Below are positions 1 through 9,213 of a DNA stretch of 64,000 bases, one piece after another; position 1 is the first letter of the stretch, and each line of letters begins with the position of its first letter. Under the pieces are notes generated by a model that worked only from the letters and a program-made list of their open reading frames with translations, made no database searches and was not told where the DNA came from. The DNA lies in contig NZ_CP022316.1 in the NCBI RefSeq assembly GCF_002216795.1, positions 2,819,205 through 2,883,204 of the forward strand. Direction: 5' to 3'. A program made the position numbers and the translations under genes. The stretch comes from Brachybacterium avium. Lineage in GTDB: Bacteria > Actinomycetota > Actinomycetes > Actinomycetales > Dermabacteraceae.

Positions 1-150
1 CGTCCGGTGGCAGCGGCGGCGAGGCAGGTCGCCGGGCCGGCTGCTGGTGTCTGCCGGACCGACGGCGTCTGCGGCGGGAGTCCGAGGAGTGGTCCGTCAT
101 ATGCCCCATCCTAGATTCACGAGCACCCATCGTCATACCGCGACCTGTGA

Positions 151-1656
<1,506 letters not shown>

Positions 1657-1734
1657 ATCCGTGCGAGCACGATCCGCCCGGCGGTCGCCACCGTTCCGGT
1701 GCCGGCGGCGGGACGACGACCCCTCTGCCCCGGG

Positions 1735-1746
1735 TACGATCACCTC
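1735..1746 (+). promoter_or_regulatory. -10 element of a leaderless galE transcript
   Basis: TACGAT at 1735-1740 is followed by six bases and then the ATG at 1747. There is no Shine-Dalgarno sequence. This supports 1747 as the true start instead of the in-frame ATG 48 bases upstream. Confidence 0.55.
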
Positions 1747-2745
1747 ATGACGACTCTTGTGATCGGCGGCGCTGGATACATCGGATCGCACGTGGTGCGA
1801 CTCCTCCTGGAGCAGGGGCAGGAGGTGGTGGTGGTCGACAACCTCTCCACGGGCCTGCGCAGCCGCACCGAGGGCGCGGAGCTGATCGAGCTCGACGTGA
1901 CCCTCCCCGAGGCGCGTGAGAGGCTCGCCTTCCAGATGCAGGCCTCGGGCGTCGATTCCGTGATCCATTTCGCCTCCCACAAGCAGGTGGGCGAGTCCGT
2001 GGAGAAGCCGGAGATGTACTGGCACGACAACATCGGCGGTCTCGCCAATGTGCTGGCCGCCTGCTCGCAGGCCGAGGTCCGCGACATCGTGTTCTCCTCC
2101 TCGGCCGCCGTGTACGGCATGCCCGACGTCGACCTCGTCACCGAGGACCTCGCCCCGCAGCCCATCAACCCCTATGGCGCGACCAAGTACGTGGGGGAGT
2201 GGATGCTCGCCGATGCCGAGCGCGCCCATGACATGCGCACCGTCGCCCTGCGCTACTTCAACGTCGCCGGGGCCGGCTGGCCCGAACTGGCGGACACCGC
2301 GGTGATGAACCTGGTGCCGATCGTGCTGGACCGGCTCGAGCGGGGGCTGGCGCCGGTGGTCTTCGGGGACGGCTACGACACGCCCGACGGCACCTGCATC
2401 CGCGACTACGTGCACGTCCTCGATCTCGCCCATGCCCATATCGCCGCGCTGGACTACCTGCGCGGTGAGGAGCGCCCGCATCGCGCCTTCAACGTCGGCA
2501 CCGGTGAGGGCTCCAGCGTGCTCGAGGTGATCGACGCGATCGCTCGCGCCAAGGGCATCGAGATCACCCCCGAGATCGGGCCGGCGCGCGCCGGGGACCC
2601 GGCGCGACTGATCTGCTCCGGCGACCGTATCGCCCGGACCCTCGGCTGGAAGTCCGAGCACGGCCTGGACGACATCGTCCGCTCCGCGGTCGAGGCGCGC
2701 GCAGCCGGGATCACCCCCGACGTCGAGGCCTACCCGGAGGCCTGA
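1747..2745 (+). CDS. galE: UDP-glucose 4-epimerase
   Basis: A 332-residue extended short-chain dehydrogenase that interconverts UDP-glucose and UDP-galactose with bound NAD. The N-terminal Rossmann motif GGAGYIGS lies at residues 6-13. The catalytic Tyr143 and Lys147 fall in NPYGATK, and a Ser-rich segment (FSSSAAVYG) precedes them. The length is usual for the family. It probably supplies UDP-galactose for cell-wall polysaccharide or takes part in the Leloir pathway; no other gal gene is nearby. An upstream in-frame ATG at 1699 is rejected because the Rossmann strand starts directly at 1747. Confidence 0.92.
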   Translation: MTTLVIGGAGYIGSHVVRLLLEQGQEVVVVDNLSTGLRSRTEGAELIELDVTLPEARERLAFQMQASGVDSVIHFASHKQVGESVEKPEMYWHDNIGGLANVLAACSQAEVRDIVFSSSAAVYGMPDVDLVTEDLAPQPINPYGATKYVGEWMLADAERAHDMRTVALRYFNVAGAGWPELADTAVMNLVPIVLDRLERGLAPVVFGDGYDTPDGTCIRDYVHVLDLAHAHIAALDYLRGEERPHRAFNVGTGEGSSVLEVIDAIARAKGIEITPEIGPARAGDPARLICSGDRIARTLGWKSEHGLDDIVRSAVEARAAGITPDVEAYPEA

Positions 2746-2757
2746 GCGGCGCATCGG

Positions 2758-2816
2758 CGGGGCCCGCATCCCTGCCGGGCCCCGCATCCCTGCCGGGGCC
2801 CGCGTCTCGGCCGGGG
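2758..2816. repeat. Tandem 18-base repeats downstream of galE
   Basis: About three imperfect copies of an 18-base unit of the form GGGCCCGCATCCCTGCC lie directly after the galE stop. The third copy is diverged (GCGTCTCGG). The repeats are GC-rich, carry no credible open reading frame, and may form part of the transcription end of galE. Confidence 0.6.
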
Positions 2817-2847
2817 CCGTGTCGCGTCCTCCGTGTCGAGCGACGGG

Positions 2848-2921
2848 TGCATCTACTGGCGCTCAGCCAGCACGGAGGCCTGTACAGGGACTTACCTGCT
2901 GGCTCAGCGCCAGTGGATGCA
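2848..2921. repeat. Large inverted repeat between galE and ilvA
   Basis: A 25-base arm at 2848-2872 and a 25-base arm at 2897-2921 are inverted copies with two mismatches, separated by 24 bases. The arms centre on ACTGGCGCT and AGCGCCAGT. Transcribed RNA would form a long hairpin. It sits between convergent genes and is larger than a normal intrinsic terminator. Confidence 0.7.
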
Positions 2922-2923
2922 AT

Positions 2924-2957
2924 GGGGCACCCGTGCTGCGAGTCACGCGGGTGCCCC
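2924..2957. terminator. Hairpin terminator between convergent galE and ilvA
   Basis: A perfect 10-base stem (GGGGCACCCG at 2924-2933 and CGGGTGCCCC at 2948-2957) with a 14-base loop lies 42 bases beyond the ilvA stop. No U tract follows, as is common in high-GC actinobacteria. Confidence 0.5.
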
Positions 2958-2999
2958 GGGCCGCAGAGCACGCGGGGCGCGTGCCGGACGGAGGTCGGC

Positions 3000-4337
3000 T
3001 CAGGTGAGGTAGCGGTAGATCGGATCCTCGGGATCCACCCGCTCGATCTCCATGTTCGAGGCGGCCATCCGCGCCATCAGCGGTTCGAGATCCTCGCGGT
3101 CACCGATCTCGAGACCGACCAGGGCCGGGCCGGCCTCGCGGTTGTTGCGCTTGATGTAGTCGAACAGCACGATGTCGTCGTCCGGGCCCAGCACCCGGTC
3201 CAGGAAGCGGCGCAGCGCACCCGGCTCCTGCGGGAAGGTGACCAGGAAGTAGTGCTTGAGACCCTCGTGCACGAGGGAGCGCTCCACGATCTCGTTGTAC
3301 CGCGAGACGTCGTTGTTGCCGCCGGAGACGACCACCACCACGTCGCCGGTCTCCTCCGCGGGATCGGTGGCGTCGTGCCCGGCCCGGCCGAGGTGCTCGA
3401 TCGCGCCGATCGCGACCGCGGTCGCGGTCAGCGCGCCGGCGGGCTCGGCGATGATCCCCTCGACCTGGTAGAGCTCGAGCATCTCGGTGCAGACCGCCCC
3501 TTCCTCCACCGAGATCAGCTCGGGGTGGATGGCCTGGACCATCCGCAGCGGTCCGGTGCCGACCCGGCGCACGGCGGCCCCGTCGACGAAGCGGTCCATC
3601 TCGTGGAGGGTGACCGGGCGCCCGGCCCGCACCGCAGCGGCCATCGAGACCGCCCCGGCCGGCTCGACCCCGACGATCCGGGTGGAGGGGCTGCGCTCCC
3701 GCAGCCAGGCCCCACAGCCTCCCAGCAGCCCGCCGCCGCCGACCGGCACCACCATCGTGCCCATCTCGCGGCCGTGCTCGGTGCGCAACTGCTCCGCCGC
3801 CTCGAGGGCGACGGTGCCCTGACCGGCCATGATCAGCGGGTGGTCGAAGGGAGGGACCTGCGTGGCGCCGGTGCGCTCGGCGTCGTCGGCCGCAGCCTCG
3901 GCGGCGTCATCGAAGGTGTCGCCGATCAGGATCAGCTCGACCAGCTCGCCGCCGATCGCGGTGATCCGTTCGCGCTTCTGGCGTGGCGTGGTGCCGGGCA
4001 CGTAGATGCGCCCGCGGATGCCGAGCGCCCTGCAGGCCTGGGCGACGCCCTGGGCGTGGTTGCCCGCGCTCGCCGCGACCACGCCCGCCTCCCGCGCCGT
4101 CTGATCGAGAGAGTCGAGGAAGAGATGGGCGCCGCGCAGCTTGTACGAGCGCACCGACTGCAGATCTTCCCGCTTGAGCCACACCGGCACCCCGGCCAGC
4201 TCGCTCAGCCGTTCGCTGAGCTGGAGCGGGGTGCGCCGCAGCACCGGGGCGAGCCGCTCCGCGGCTGTCTCGATGTCGGGGGCTCGCACCGGCAGGTCCG
4301 CAGCCTGCACGGTCTCCGTCGTCGTCGGTTCCCTCAC
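3000..4337 (-). CDS. ilvA: Threonine ammonia-lyase (threonine dehydratase)
   Basis: A 445-residue PLP enzyme that deaminates threonine to 2-oxobutanoate, the first step toward isoleucine. The PLP lysine is Lys66 in [11 protein letters not shown], and the glycine-rich phosphate loop is seen as [11 protein letters not shown]. Residues from about 360 form a single ACT-like regulatory domain ([16 protein letters not shown]), as in the short Corynebacterium-type IlvA that is feedback-regulated. The GTG start at 4337 overlaps the ispF stop by four bases (GTGA) and has an AGGAGG eight bases upstream. Translation is therefore coupled to ispF and to the PTS-like gene. Confidence 0.92.
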   Translation of the reverse strand: MREPTTTETVQAADLPVRAPDIETAAERLAPVLRRTPLQLSERLSELAGVPVWLKREDLQSVRSYKLRGAHLFLDSLDQTAREAGVVAASAGNHAQGVAQACRALGIRGRIYVPGTTPRQKRERITAIGGELVELILIGDTFDDAAEAAADDAERTGATQVPPFDHPLIMAGQGTVALEAAEQLRTEHGREMGTMVVPVGGGGLLGGCGAWLRERSPSTRIVGVEPAGAVSMAAAVRAGRPVTLHEMDRFVDGAAVRRVGTGPLRMVQAIHPELISVEEGAVCTEMLELYQVEGIIAEPAGALTATAVAIGAIEHLGRAGHDATDPAEETGDVVVVVSGGNNDVSRYNEIVERSLVHEGLKHYFLVTFPQEPGALRRFLDRVLGPDDDIVLFDYIKRNNREAGPALVGLEIGDREDLEPLMARMAASNMEIERVDPEDPIYRYLT

Positions 4338-4861
4338 GTTGTTCCCTCCTCGATGGACTCGGCACGGGTGATGACCAGGGCCGTCGCTATCGCGGCCACA
4401 CCTTCGCCGCGACCGGTGAGCCCCAGGGCGTCGGTGGTGCTGCCGGAGACCGTGACCGGTGCTCCGGCGGCCTCGCTCATCGCGGCGCAGGCCTCGTCGC
4501 GGCGTCGGGACAGCCGCGGGCGGTTGCCGATCACCTGCACCGAGATGTTGCCGATCCGGAATCCGGCCGCCTGCACCCGGCGAGCCGCTTCGCCCAGCAG
4601 CCGCGCACCGGAGGCTCCGGCCCATTCCGGCTGATCCACCCCGAAATGGGAGCCGAGGTCGCCGATCCCGGCAGCGGAGAAGAGGGCGTCGCAGGCGGCG
4701 TGGCAGGCGACGTCGGCGTCGGAGTGGCCGACCAGCCCCGGTTCCCCCTCCCAGCGCAGCCCCGCCACCCATAGCTCACGAGCGGTGCCGGTCGGGGCGA
4801 AGGCGTGCACGTCCACCCCGATGCCGGTCCGGGGCAGCGGTGCCGGGGCGGGCGCGGTCAT
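4334..4861 (-). CDS. ispF: 2-C-methyl-D-erythritol 2,4-cyclodiphosphate synthase
   Basis: A 175-residue enzyme of the MEP isoprenoid pathway that cyclises CDP-methylerythritol 2-phosphate with release of CMP. The metal-binding GVDVHAF (Asp17, His19) and the [16 protein letters not shown] motif are present, and the C-terminal region contains [13 protein letters not shown]. The length is normal for the trimeric enzyme. The ATG at 4861 overlaps the stop of the upstream PTS-IIB gene (ATGA), and its own stop overlaps the ilvA start. ispD, the enzyme two steps earlier, is divergently placed about 0.45 kb away. Confidence 0.93.
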   Translation of the reverse strand: MTAPAPAPLPRTGIGVDVHAFAPTGTARELWVAGLRWEGEPGLVGHSDADVACHAACDALFSAAGIGDLGSHFGVDQPEWAGASGARLLGEAARRVQAAGFRIGNISVQVIGNRPRLSRRRDEACAAMSEAAGAPVTVSGSTTDALGLTGRGEGVAAIATALVITRAESIEEGTT

Positions 4862-5175
4862 CGCTGCTGGTTCCCGGACCCGGTGCCCTCGGCATCGATC
4901 CGTGCCAGCAGCCGATCGATGTCGTCGTAGGTGACCTGCGGGTTCGTTCCCAGCAGCAGCGGCATCCCGGAGATCTGCGGGATCCCGAGGGCGTCCGGGA
5001 GGTTCACGGTGCTGATCACCAGGTCGGCGTGGAAATCTGCCGAGAGCAGATCCATCACGGTGGCCTGGACGACGTGCGCCTCGCGGCCGCGGGAAGCGAT
5101 GTGGTCGCGCACCTGCTCCGCGATCAGTGCGGAGGTGGCGATTCCTGCGCCGCACACGATGGCGATGGTGAGCAT
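4858..5175 (-). CDS. Stand-alone PTS EIIB-like protein (galactitol/lactose type fold)
   Basis: A 105-residue protein that starts with [19 protein letters not shown]. This is the phosphocysteine loop of the galactitol/SgcB-like EIIB family, with the probable phosphorylated Cys8. EIIB proteins normally pass phosphate from EIIA to a sugar bound by EIIC, but no EIIA or EIIC gene is present here. An AGGAG lies six bases before the ATG. The gene is first in a tightly overlapped operon with ispF and ilvA, so a regulatory or phosphate-relay role, or a displaced transporter subunit, is possible. The family assignment is firm; the function is not. Confidence 0.75.
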   Translation of the reverse strand: MLTIAIVCGAGIATSALIAEQVRDHIASRGREAHVVQATVMDLLSADFHADLVISTVNLPDALGIPQISGMPLLLGTNPQVTYDDIDRLLARIDAEGTGSGNQQR

Positions 5176-5305
5176 TCGATCTCCTGGACTGTGGTGGTGT
5201 GGGGTCTGTGCGCCGATCTGCTGCGCTGCTGCGCAGCAACGGCACCGGCGAGGGTAGATTCTCTCACGTCCCTGCTGGGCGATCCACGAGAGGGGCGGGG
5301 GCGTC

Positions 5306-5318
5306 TACGATTGCCCGC
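5306..5318 (+). promoter_or_regulatory. -10 element of a leaderless ispD transcript
   Basis: TACGAT at 5306-5311 lies seven bases before the GTG at 5319, the same hexamer and nearly the same spacing as at galE. It fixes the ispD start and excludes the longer in-frame extension. Confidence 0.55.
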
Positions 5319-6074
5319 GTGACCCAGCCCCGCCGCGCCCGCCACACCCGCCTGCATGGCCGGGCTGCCGGCGTGGTGCTCGCCGGTGGGTCGGGCACCC
5401 GCGTGGGGGCCGGGATCAACAAGGCGTTCCTGCCGTTGGCCGGGCGCAGCATCGCGGCCTGGGGCCTGAACACGCTCTCCGCCGTCGAAGGCATCGGGAT
5501 CCTCGTCTTCGTGGTCCGCCCCGACGACCTCGAGCATGCACGCTTCGTGGATGCCCGGGAGACGGACTCCCCGCTGGAGATCATCACCGGGGGAGAGACC
5601 CGCCAGGAGTCCGAGCTGCTCGCCCTGCGGCACCTCGCCGACCGCATCGACAGCGGGGCCATCGACACCGTGCTCATCCATGACGCCGCCCGCCCGCTGG
5701 TCTCCCGCGGGCTGGTCTCGGCGGTGCTGCACGCCGCCCGGGAGACCGGGGGCGCCGTTCCCGGCATCCCTGCCACGGACATCGCCGCGGCCGGGCGGGG
5801 CGATGCTCTCTCGGGGAGCTCCCGGCACCATCGGCACGCCCTGGTGCGGGTGCAGACCCCGCAGGGCTTCCACGCCGCGACGATCCTGGACGCCTATGAG
5901 TCTGCCGCGCGCGCCGACTTCGTGGGCACCGATACTGCCTCCTGCGCCGAGGAGTACACCGATATCCCCGTGACCTGGGTCCGCGGCGAGGAGACCAATT
6001 TCAAGATCACCTATGCACAGGACCTGCTCCTGGCACAGGACGTGGTCAGCGCGCTAGGTTTGAGGTCAGGGTGA
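5319..6074 (+). CDS. ispD: 2-C-methyl-D-erythritol 4-phosphate cytidylyltransferase
   Basis: A 251-residue nucleotidyltransferase that makes CDP-methylerythritol from CTP and MEP. The complete N-terminal CTP loop LAGGSGTRVGAGINKAF (residues 21-37) is present, as are LIHDAARPLV and the C-terminal RVQTPQGFHAATI and ETNFKITYAQDL segments of the family. The GTG start follows a leaderless-type -10 element. A second, catalytically degenerate IspD-like protein is encoded about 0.4 kb downstream on the other strand beside carD, so this copy is likely the working enzyme. It diverges from the ispF operon. Confidence 0.88.
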   Translation: MTQPRRARHTRLHGRAAGVVLAGGSGTRVGAGINKAFLPLAGRSIAAWGLNTLSAVEGIGILVFVVRPDDLEHARFVDARETDSPLEIITGGETRQESELLALRHLADRIDSGAIDTVLIHDAARPLVSRGLVSAVLHAARETGGAVPGIPATDIAAAGRGDALSGSSRHHRHALVRVQTPQGFHAATILDAYESAARADFVGTDTASCAEEYTDIPVTWVRGEETNFKITYAQDLLLAQDVVSALGLRSG

Positions 6075-6084
6075 GGAGGGGCCG

Positions 6085-6396
6085 ATGAACATCGAGGAGA
6101 GCTTCCTGCGCTGCACCGCCTGCGAGCAGGACGCGGAGCACGTGGTGGTCTACGCGGGCCGTTTCGTCTCGCAGATCAAATGCGCCGGTTGCGGCGCGGT
6201 CACCAGGCTCGATGTCTCCGAGGACTATCTGCCCGATCTGCGTCAGCGCATCTCCAGCAAACCCCGGCGCCTGATGCGCAGGCTGCGCCGGGATCCCGGC
6301 GAGCTGGCGAGCAGCCTGCCCAGGAGCACGCTGTCCAAGCCCGGCCGGATGGCAGCGGAGTTCCGGATCGTGTGGAGGAGCCGGCGAGGCCGTTGA
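6085..6396 (+). CDS. Small zinc-ribbon protein
   Basis: A 103-residue protein that starts ten bases after ispD with GAGGAGGG just upstream of the ATG. Two cysteine pairs, CTAC near residue 10 and CAGC near residue 35, can bind one zinc ion in a ribbon fold. The C-terminal half is strongly basic (RRLMRRLRRD; WRSRRGR), which suggests contact with nucleic acid or ribosomes. It is probably cotranscribed with ispD. No specific function is recognised. Confidence 0.75.
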   Translation: MNIEESFLRCTACEQDAEHVVVYAGRFVSQIKCAGCGAVTRLDVSEDYLPDLRQRISSKPRRLMRRLRRDPGELASSLPRSTLSKPGRMAAEFRIVWRSRRGR

Positions 6397-6430
6397 GACC
6401 GGTGCGGGCGGTGGTGCGCCGCCCGGCGGA

Positions 6431-7201
6431 TCAGCTGGGTCGTGCCAGTCCGTGGCGGTGCGAGGTGTCCCGCGCCAGCCCCAGGGAGATCTGTGCCTGC
6501 CAGAGGCTCAGTCGGTCCCGCACCGCGAACCCGGCGTGCGATCCCTGCACTGTGCGCACCTGCAGCCCCTGGGCGACCGCGGCCCGGATCTCGTCGAAGC
6601 CGCCGGCGTCGGCGTGCTCCGCGTGGCCGGACCCGGCGCTCGATGCCGGCTGCTGCGGCGCCGAGGAGTCCATCGGCAGCACGGACTCGAGCATTCGGCG
6701 CCGTACCAGGCGCGGACTCTGCAGCCCCGTCAGGGTCGAGCGATCGATGTTGCGCAGCCCGTCGGGGCGGACCTCCTTGACGGAATCCGTCAGCGGGATC
6801 ACCGGGACCACGGCGTCATCCTCCTGGCGCAGGGCTGCCAGGACGTCGCGGACGACCGTCCCCGGGGTGAGCGCACGCTCCGCATCGTGGACCAGCAGCA
6901 GCTCCTCCGAGCTGCGCTCGAGAGCGGCGCGGAGCGCCCCGTCCCGGCCGCCGGCGCTCGCGATCACCGGCATGCTGCGCCCCAGCGTCGCGCGCAGGAC
7001 CGCGTGAGCGGGCGCCGTGGTGATCACCAGCGGCGCCGGCAGGCCGGCACCGTGCAGGGTGCCCAGGAGCCGGTCGATGAGCCGGGAGCCCCCGAGCCGC
7101 TCGAGACACGGGATCGACGCGCCCTGCGACAGGCCCGGGGCGGTCGGCGCGAGCGCGAGGACGACCGGACGCACGGTGGTCGGGGACGGGGCGGACGACA
7201 T
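6431..7201 (-). CDS. IspD-like protein lacking the CTP-binding loop
   Basis: A 256-residue protein with IspD-family landmarks: LLVHDAERALTPGTVV resembles the HDAARP region, and VPVIPLTDSVKEV and TGLQSPRLVRRRML match the middle. The N-terminal glycine-rich GSGTR..K loop is replaced by LAPTAPGLSQGAS, so the catalytic Arg and Lys are missing. An Ala/Ser-rich insertion lies near residues 180-200. It starts 14 bases after the carD stop and must be cotranscribed with it. In many actinobacteria the carD neighbour is the true ispD. This copy therefore looks like the ancestral gene after loss of catalysis, perhaps kept for another role. Confidence 0.72.
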   Translation of the reverse strand: MSSAPSPTTVRPVVLALAPTAPGLSQGASIPCLERLGGSRLIDRLLGTLHGAGLPAPLVITTAPAHAVLRATLGRSMPVIASAGGRDGALRAALERSSEELLLVHDAERALTPGTVVRDVLAALRQEDDAVVPVIPLTDSVKEVRPDGLRNIDRSTLTGLQSPRLVRRRMLESVLPMDSSAPQQPASSAGSGHAEHADAGGFDEIRAAVAQGLQVRTVQGSHAGFAVRDRLSLWQAQISLGLARDTSHRHGLARPS

Positions 7202-7215
7202 GAGCGAGGGCGTGC

Positions 7216-7698
7216 TCAGGAGGCGAGGACCTCATCGAGGATGGACTCGGCGCTGGCCTCATCCGTCTTCTCGGCCAGGGCGAGCTCGGAGACCAGGATC
7301 TGCCGCGCCTTCGCCAGCATCCGCTTCTCCCCGGCGGACAGCCCGCGATCCTGATCGCGACGCCACAGGTCGCGCACGACCTCCGCCACCTTCTTCACGT
7401 CACCGGAGGCGAGCTTCTCGACATTGGCCTTGTAGCGGCGCGACCAGTTCGTGGGCTCCTCGGTGTAGGGCTGGCGCAGCACCTCGAAGACCTCCTCGAG
7501 GCCTTCCTTGTCCACGACATCCCGCACGCCGACGAGATCGACGTTCTCTGCGGGGACCTCGATGGTCAGATCTCCCTGGGCGACCTTCAGCTTGAGGTAC
7601 GTGCGGTCCTCGCCTTTGATGGTGCGGGTCTTGACCTCTTCGATGAGCGCGGCACCGTGGTGCGGGTAGACGACGGTCTCGCCGACGGCAAAGTTCAT
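7216..7698 (-). CDS. carD: CarD-family RNA polymerase-binding transcription regulator
   Basis: A 160-residue protein. Residues 1-60 form the Tudor-like RNAP-interaction domain ([20 protein letters not shown]), which binds the RNAP beta subunit. A helical DNA-binding domain follows, with the conserved tryptophan in [10 protein letters not shown]. CarD stabilises open complexes at rRNA and other promoters and is essential in mycobacteria. The ATG at 7698 aligns with family starts; an upstream in-frame start would add an unrelated extension. The next gene, the IspD-like one, is on the same transcript. A second CarD-like protein is encoded at 21658-22197. Confidence 0.93.
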   Translation of the reverse strand: MNFAVGETVVYPHHGAALIEEVKTRTIKGEDRTYLKLKVAQGDLTIEVPAENVDLVGVRDVVDKEGLEEVFEVLRQPYTEEPTNWSRRYKANVEKLASGDVKKVAEVVRDLWRRDQDRGLSAGEKRMLAKARQILVSELALAEKTDEASAESILDEVLAS

Positions 7699-7906
7699 GT
7701 GGTGGGTCCCCTTTCCGCGCCTCACTCTAGCATCGAGGGCTCGTGATAAAATGCCTGCCGACCTGGCGGATAGCGCCTTCGAAAGGCATTTCTCCGCAGA
7801 CGGCTGCGGCGTGGTGCCCGGCATCCCGGGGGCTCACGGTGGGGTACCCTGTCAGAGCTGTCCCAGTACGTCCCCGCCGCTCAGCGGTATCGAACAGGAG
7901 TTCCCC

Positions 7907-8407
7907 GTGCGCCGTTCCCGCCGTTCCGTGCTCTCTGCCGCAGCCCTGGGCCTTGCGCTCGCGGCCACCGGCTGCACGTACATGTCCCCGGTGCAGACCA
8001 AGGACTTCTATCAGGCGGCCGATGGCACCAATGCGACGATCACGCAGGATGACGCCTTCTTCGCCGGCGTGCGCGACGCCGTGCTGGTCGTCGCCGATGA
8101 CGGCACCCCGACGTTCTTCGGTTCCGTCGTGAGCTATGCGGACGAGGAGATCACGGTCTCCCTCGAGGGGCTGACCTCCGAAGGCTCCTCGATCTTCTCC
8201 ACCGAGACGCAGGTGCCCGCGCACGGCTCCGTGGAGCTGGGCCCGGGAGAGGGCCAGCAGCCGGTGCCGATCGATGCGACCGACGTGGCCCCCGGCACCG
8301 TCCTGGACCTCGAGGTCACCGCCGACGGTCAGAGCACCACGATCTCCCTGCCCGTCCTGGACGGCTCTCTCGAGTACTACGAGGTCGAGGACCCGGCTGC
8401 GAGCTGA
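7907..8407 (+). CDS. Predicted lipoprotein of unknown function
   Basis: A 166-residue secreted protein with a basic N-terminus, a hydrophobic stretch and a lipobox LAATGC, so Cys23 is the likely lipid-modified residue. The mature part is acidic and predicted to be mostly beta-strand (alternating hydrophobic segments such as GSVVSYADEEITVSLEG). The GTG start has AGGAG six bases upstream. The gene diverges from carD. No enzymatic motif is seen and the function is unknown. Confidence 0.8.
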   Translation: MRRSRRSVLSAAALGLALAATGCTYMSPVQTKDFYQAADGTNATITQDDAFFAGVRDAVLVVADDGTPTFFGSVVSYADEEITVSLEGLTSEGSSIFSTETQVPAHGSVELGPGEGQQPVPIDATDVAPGTVLDLEVTADGQSTTISLPVLDGSLEYYEVEDPAAS

Positions 8408-8428
8408 TCCTCGCGAACACCGTCACAC

Positions 8429-8458
8429 AACGCCCCGCAGCACAGGCTGCGGGGCGTT
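8429..8458. terminator. Bidirectional terminator between the lipoprotein gene and regX3
   Basis: A perfect 12-base stem (AACGCCCCGCAG with CTGCGGGGCGTT) and a six-base loop lie between two convergent genes. Confidence 0.8.
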
Positions 8459-8522
8459 CGTCATCCCGCCCGGGACGGTCGCCTCCCGGCTCCCAGCGGT
8501 CTCCGTGCCGGCGGAGGGCGCT

Positions 8523-9212
8523 TCAGCTGCCGGATTCGAGCTTGTAGCCCAGGCCTCGCACCGTGACCAGGCGCACCGGGTTGCGGGGGTCCTCCTCGAT
8601 CTTCCCGCGCAGCCGCTTCACGTGCACGTCCAGAGTCTTGGTGTCGCCGACGTAGTCGGCCCCCCAGACCCGATCGATGAGCTGGCCGCGGGTGAGCACC
8701 CGGTCCAGGTTGCGCAGCAGCATCTCGAGCAGCTCGAACTCCTTCAGCGGCAGCGCCACCCCGTCGCCGCGCACCTCGACCACGTGACGCTCCACGTCCA
8801 TCATGATGTCGCCGGCGCTCAGGACCGCGTCGTCCTCCGGTTCTGCGGAGTCCTGGCCGCGCCGCAGCACCGCCTTGATCCGGGCCAGCAGCTCCCGTGA
8901 GGAGTAGGGCTTGGTGACGTAGTCATCGGCGCCGAGCTCCAGGCCCAGCACCTTGTCGAACTCGTCATCCTTGGCGGTCAGCATGATGACGGGCACGCTC
9001 GAGCTGCGCCGGATCTCCCGGCACACCTCGGTGCCGCTCATCCCGGGCAGCATGAGGTCCAGCAGCACCAGGTCGGCGCCGTGGGTGGAGAAGATCCGCA
9101 GCCCTTCGGTGCCGGTGCCCGCCACGGCGACCTCGTACCCCTCCTTCCGCAGCGAGTACGAGAGCGGATCGGAGAAGGACTCCTCGTCCTCCACGATCAG
9201 GATGCGCGTCAT
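8523..9212 (-). CDS. regX3: Response regulator of the OmpR/PhoB family, RegX3-like
   Basis: A 229-residue response regulator. The receiver domain (1-115) has the acidic pocket EDE, the phosphorylated Asp52 in LLDLMLPG, and Lys101 in TKPYS. A winged-helix DNA-binding domain follows at about 130-225 (KEFELLEMLLRN; TLDVHVKRLRGKIE). It lies one base after the stop of the sensor kinase gene and opposite phoU, the arrangement of senX3-regX3, which controls phosphate starvation in mycobacteria and corynebacteria. No pst genes are in the window. Confidence 0.9.
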   Translation of the reverse strand: MTRILIVEDEESFSDPLSYSLRKEGYEVAVAGTGTEGLRIFSTHGADLVLLDLMLPGMSGTEVCREIRRSSSVPVIMLTAKDDEFDKVLGLELGADDYVTKPYSSRELLARIKAVLRRGQDSAEPEDDAVLSAGDIMMDVERHVVEVRGDGVALPLKEFELLEMLLRNLDRVLTRGQLIDRVWGADYVGDTKTLDVHVKRLRGKIEEDPRNPVRLVTVRGLGYKLESGS

Positions 9213-9213
9213 A

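Noticed and set aside
2847-4634. A 595-codon plus-strand frame opposite ilvA and ispF
   Set aside because: Both minus-strand genes have intact catalytic motifs and overlapping starts; the plus frame shows no motif.
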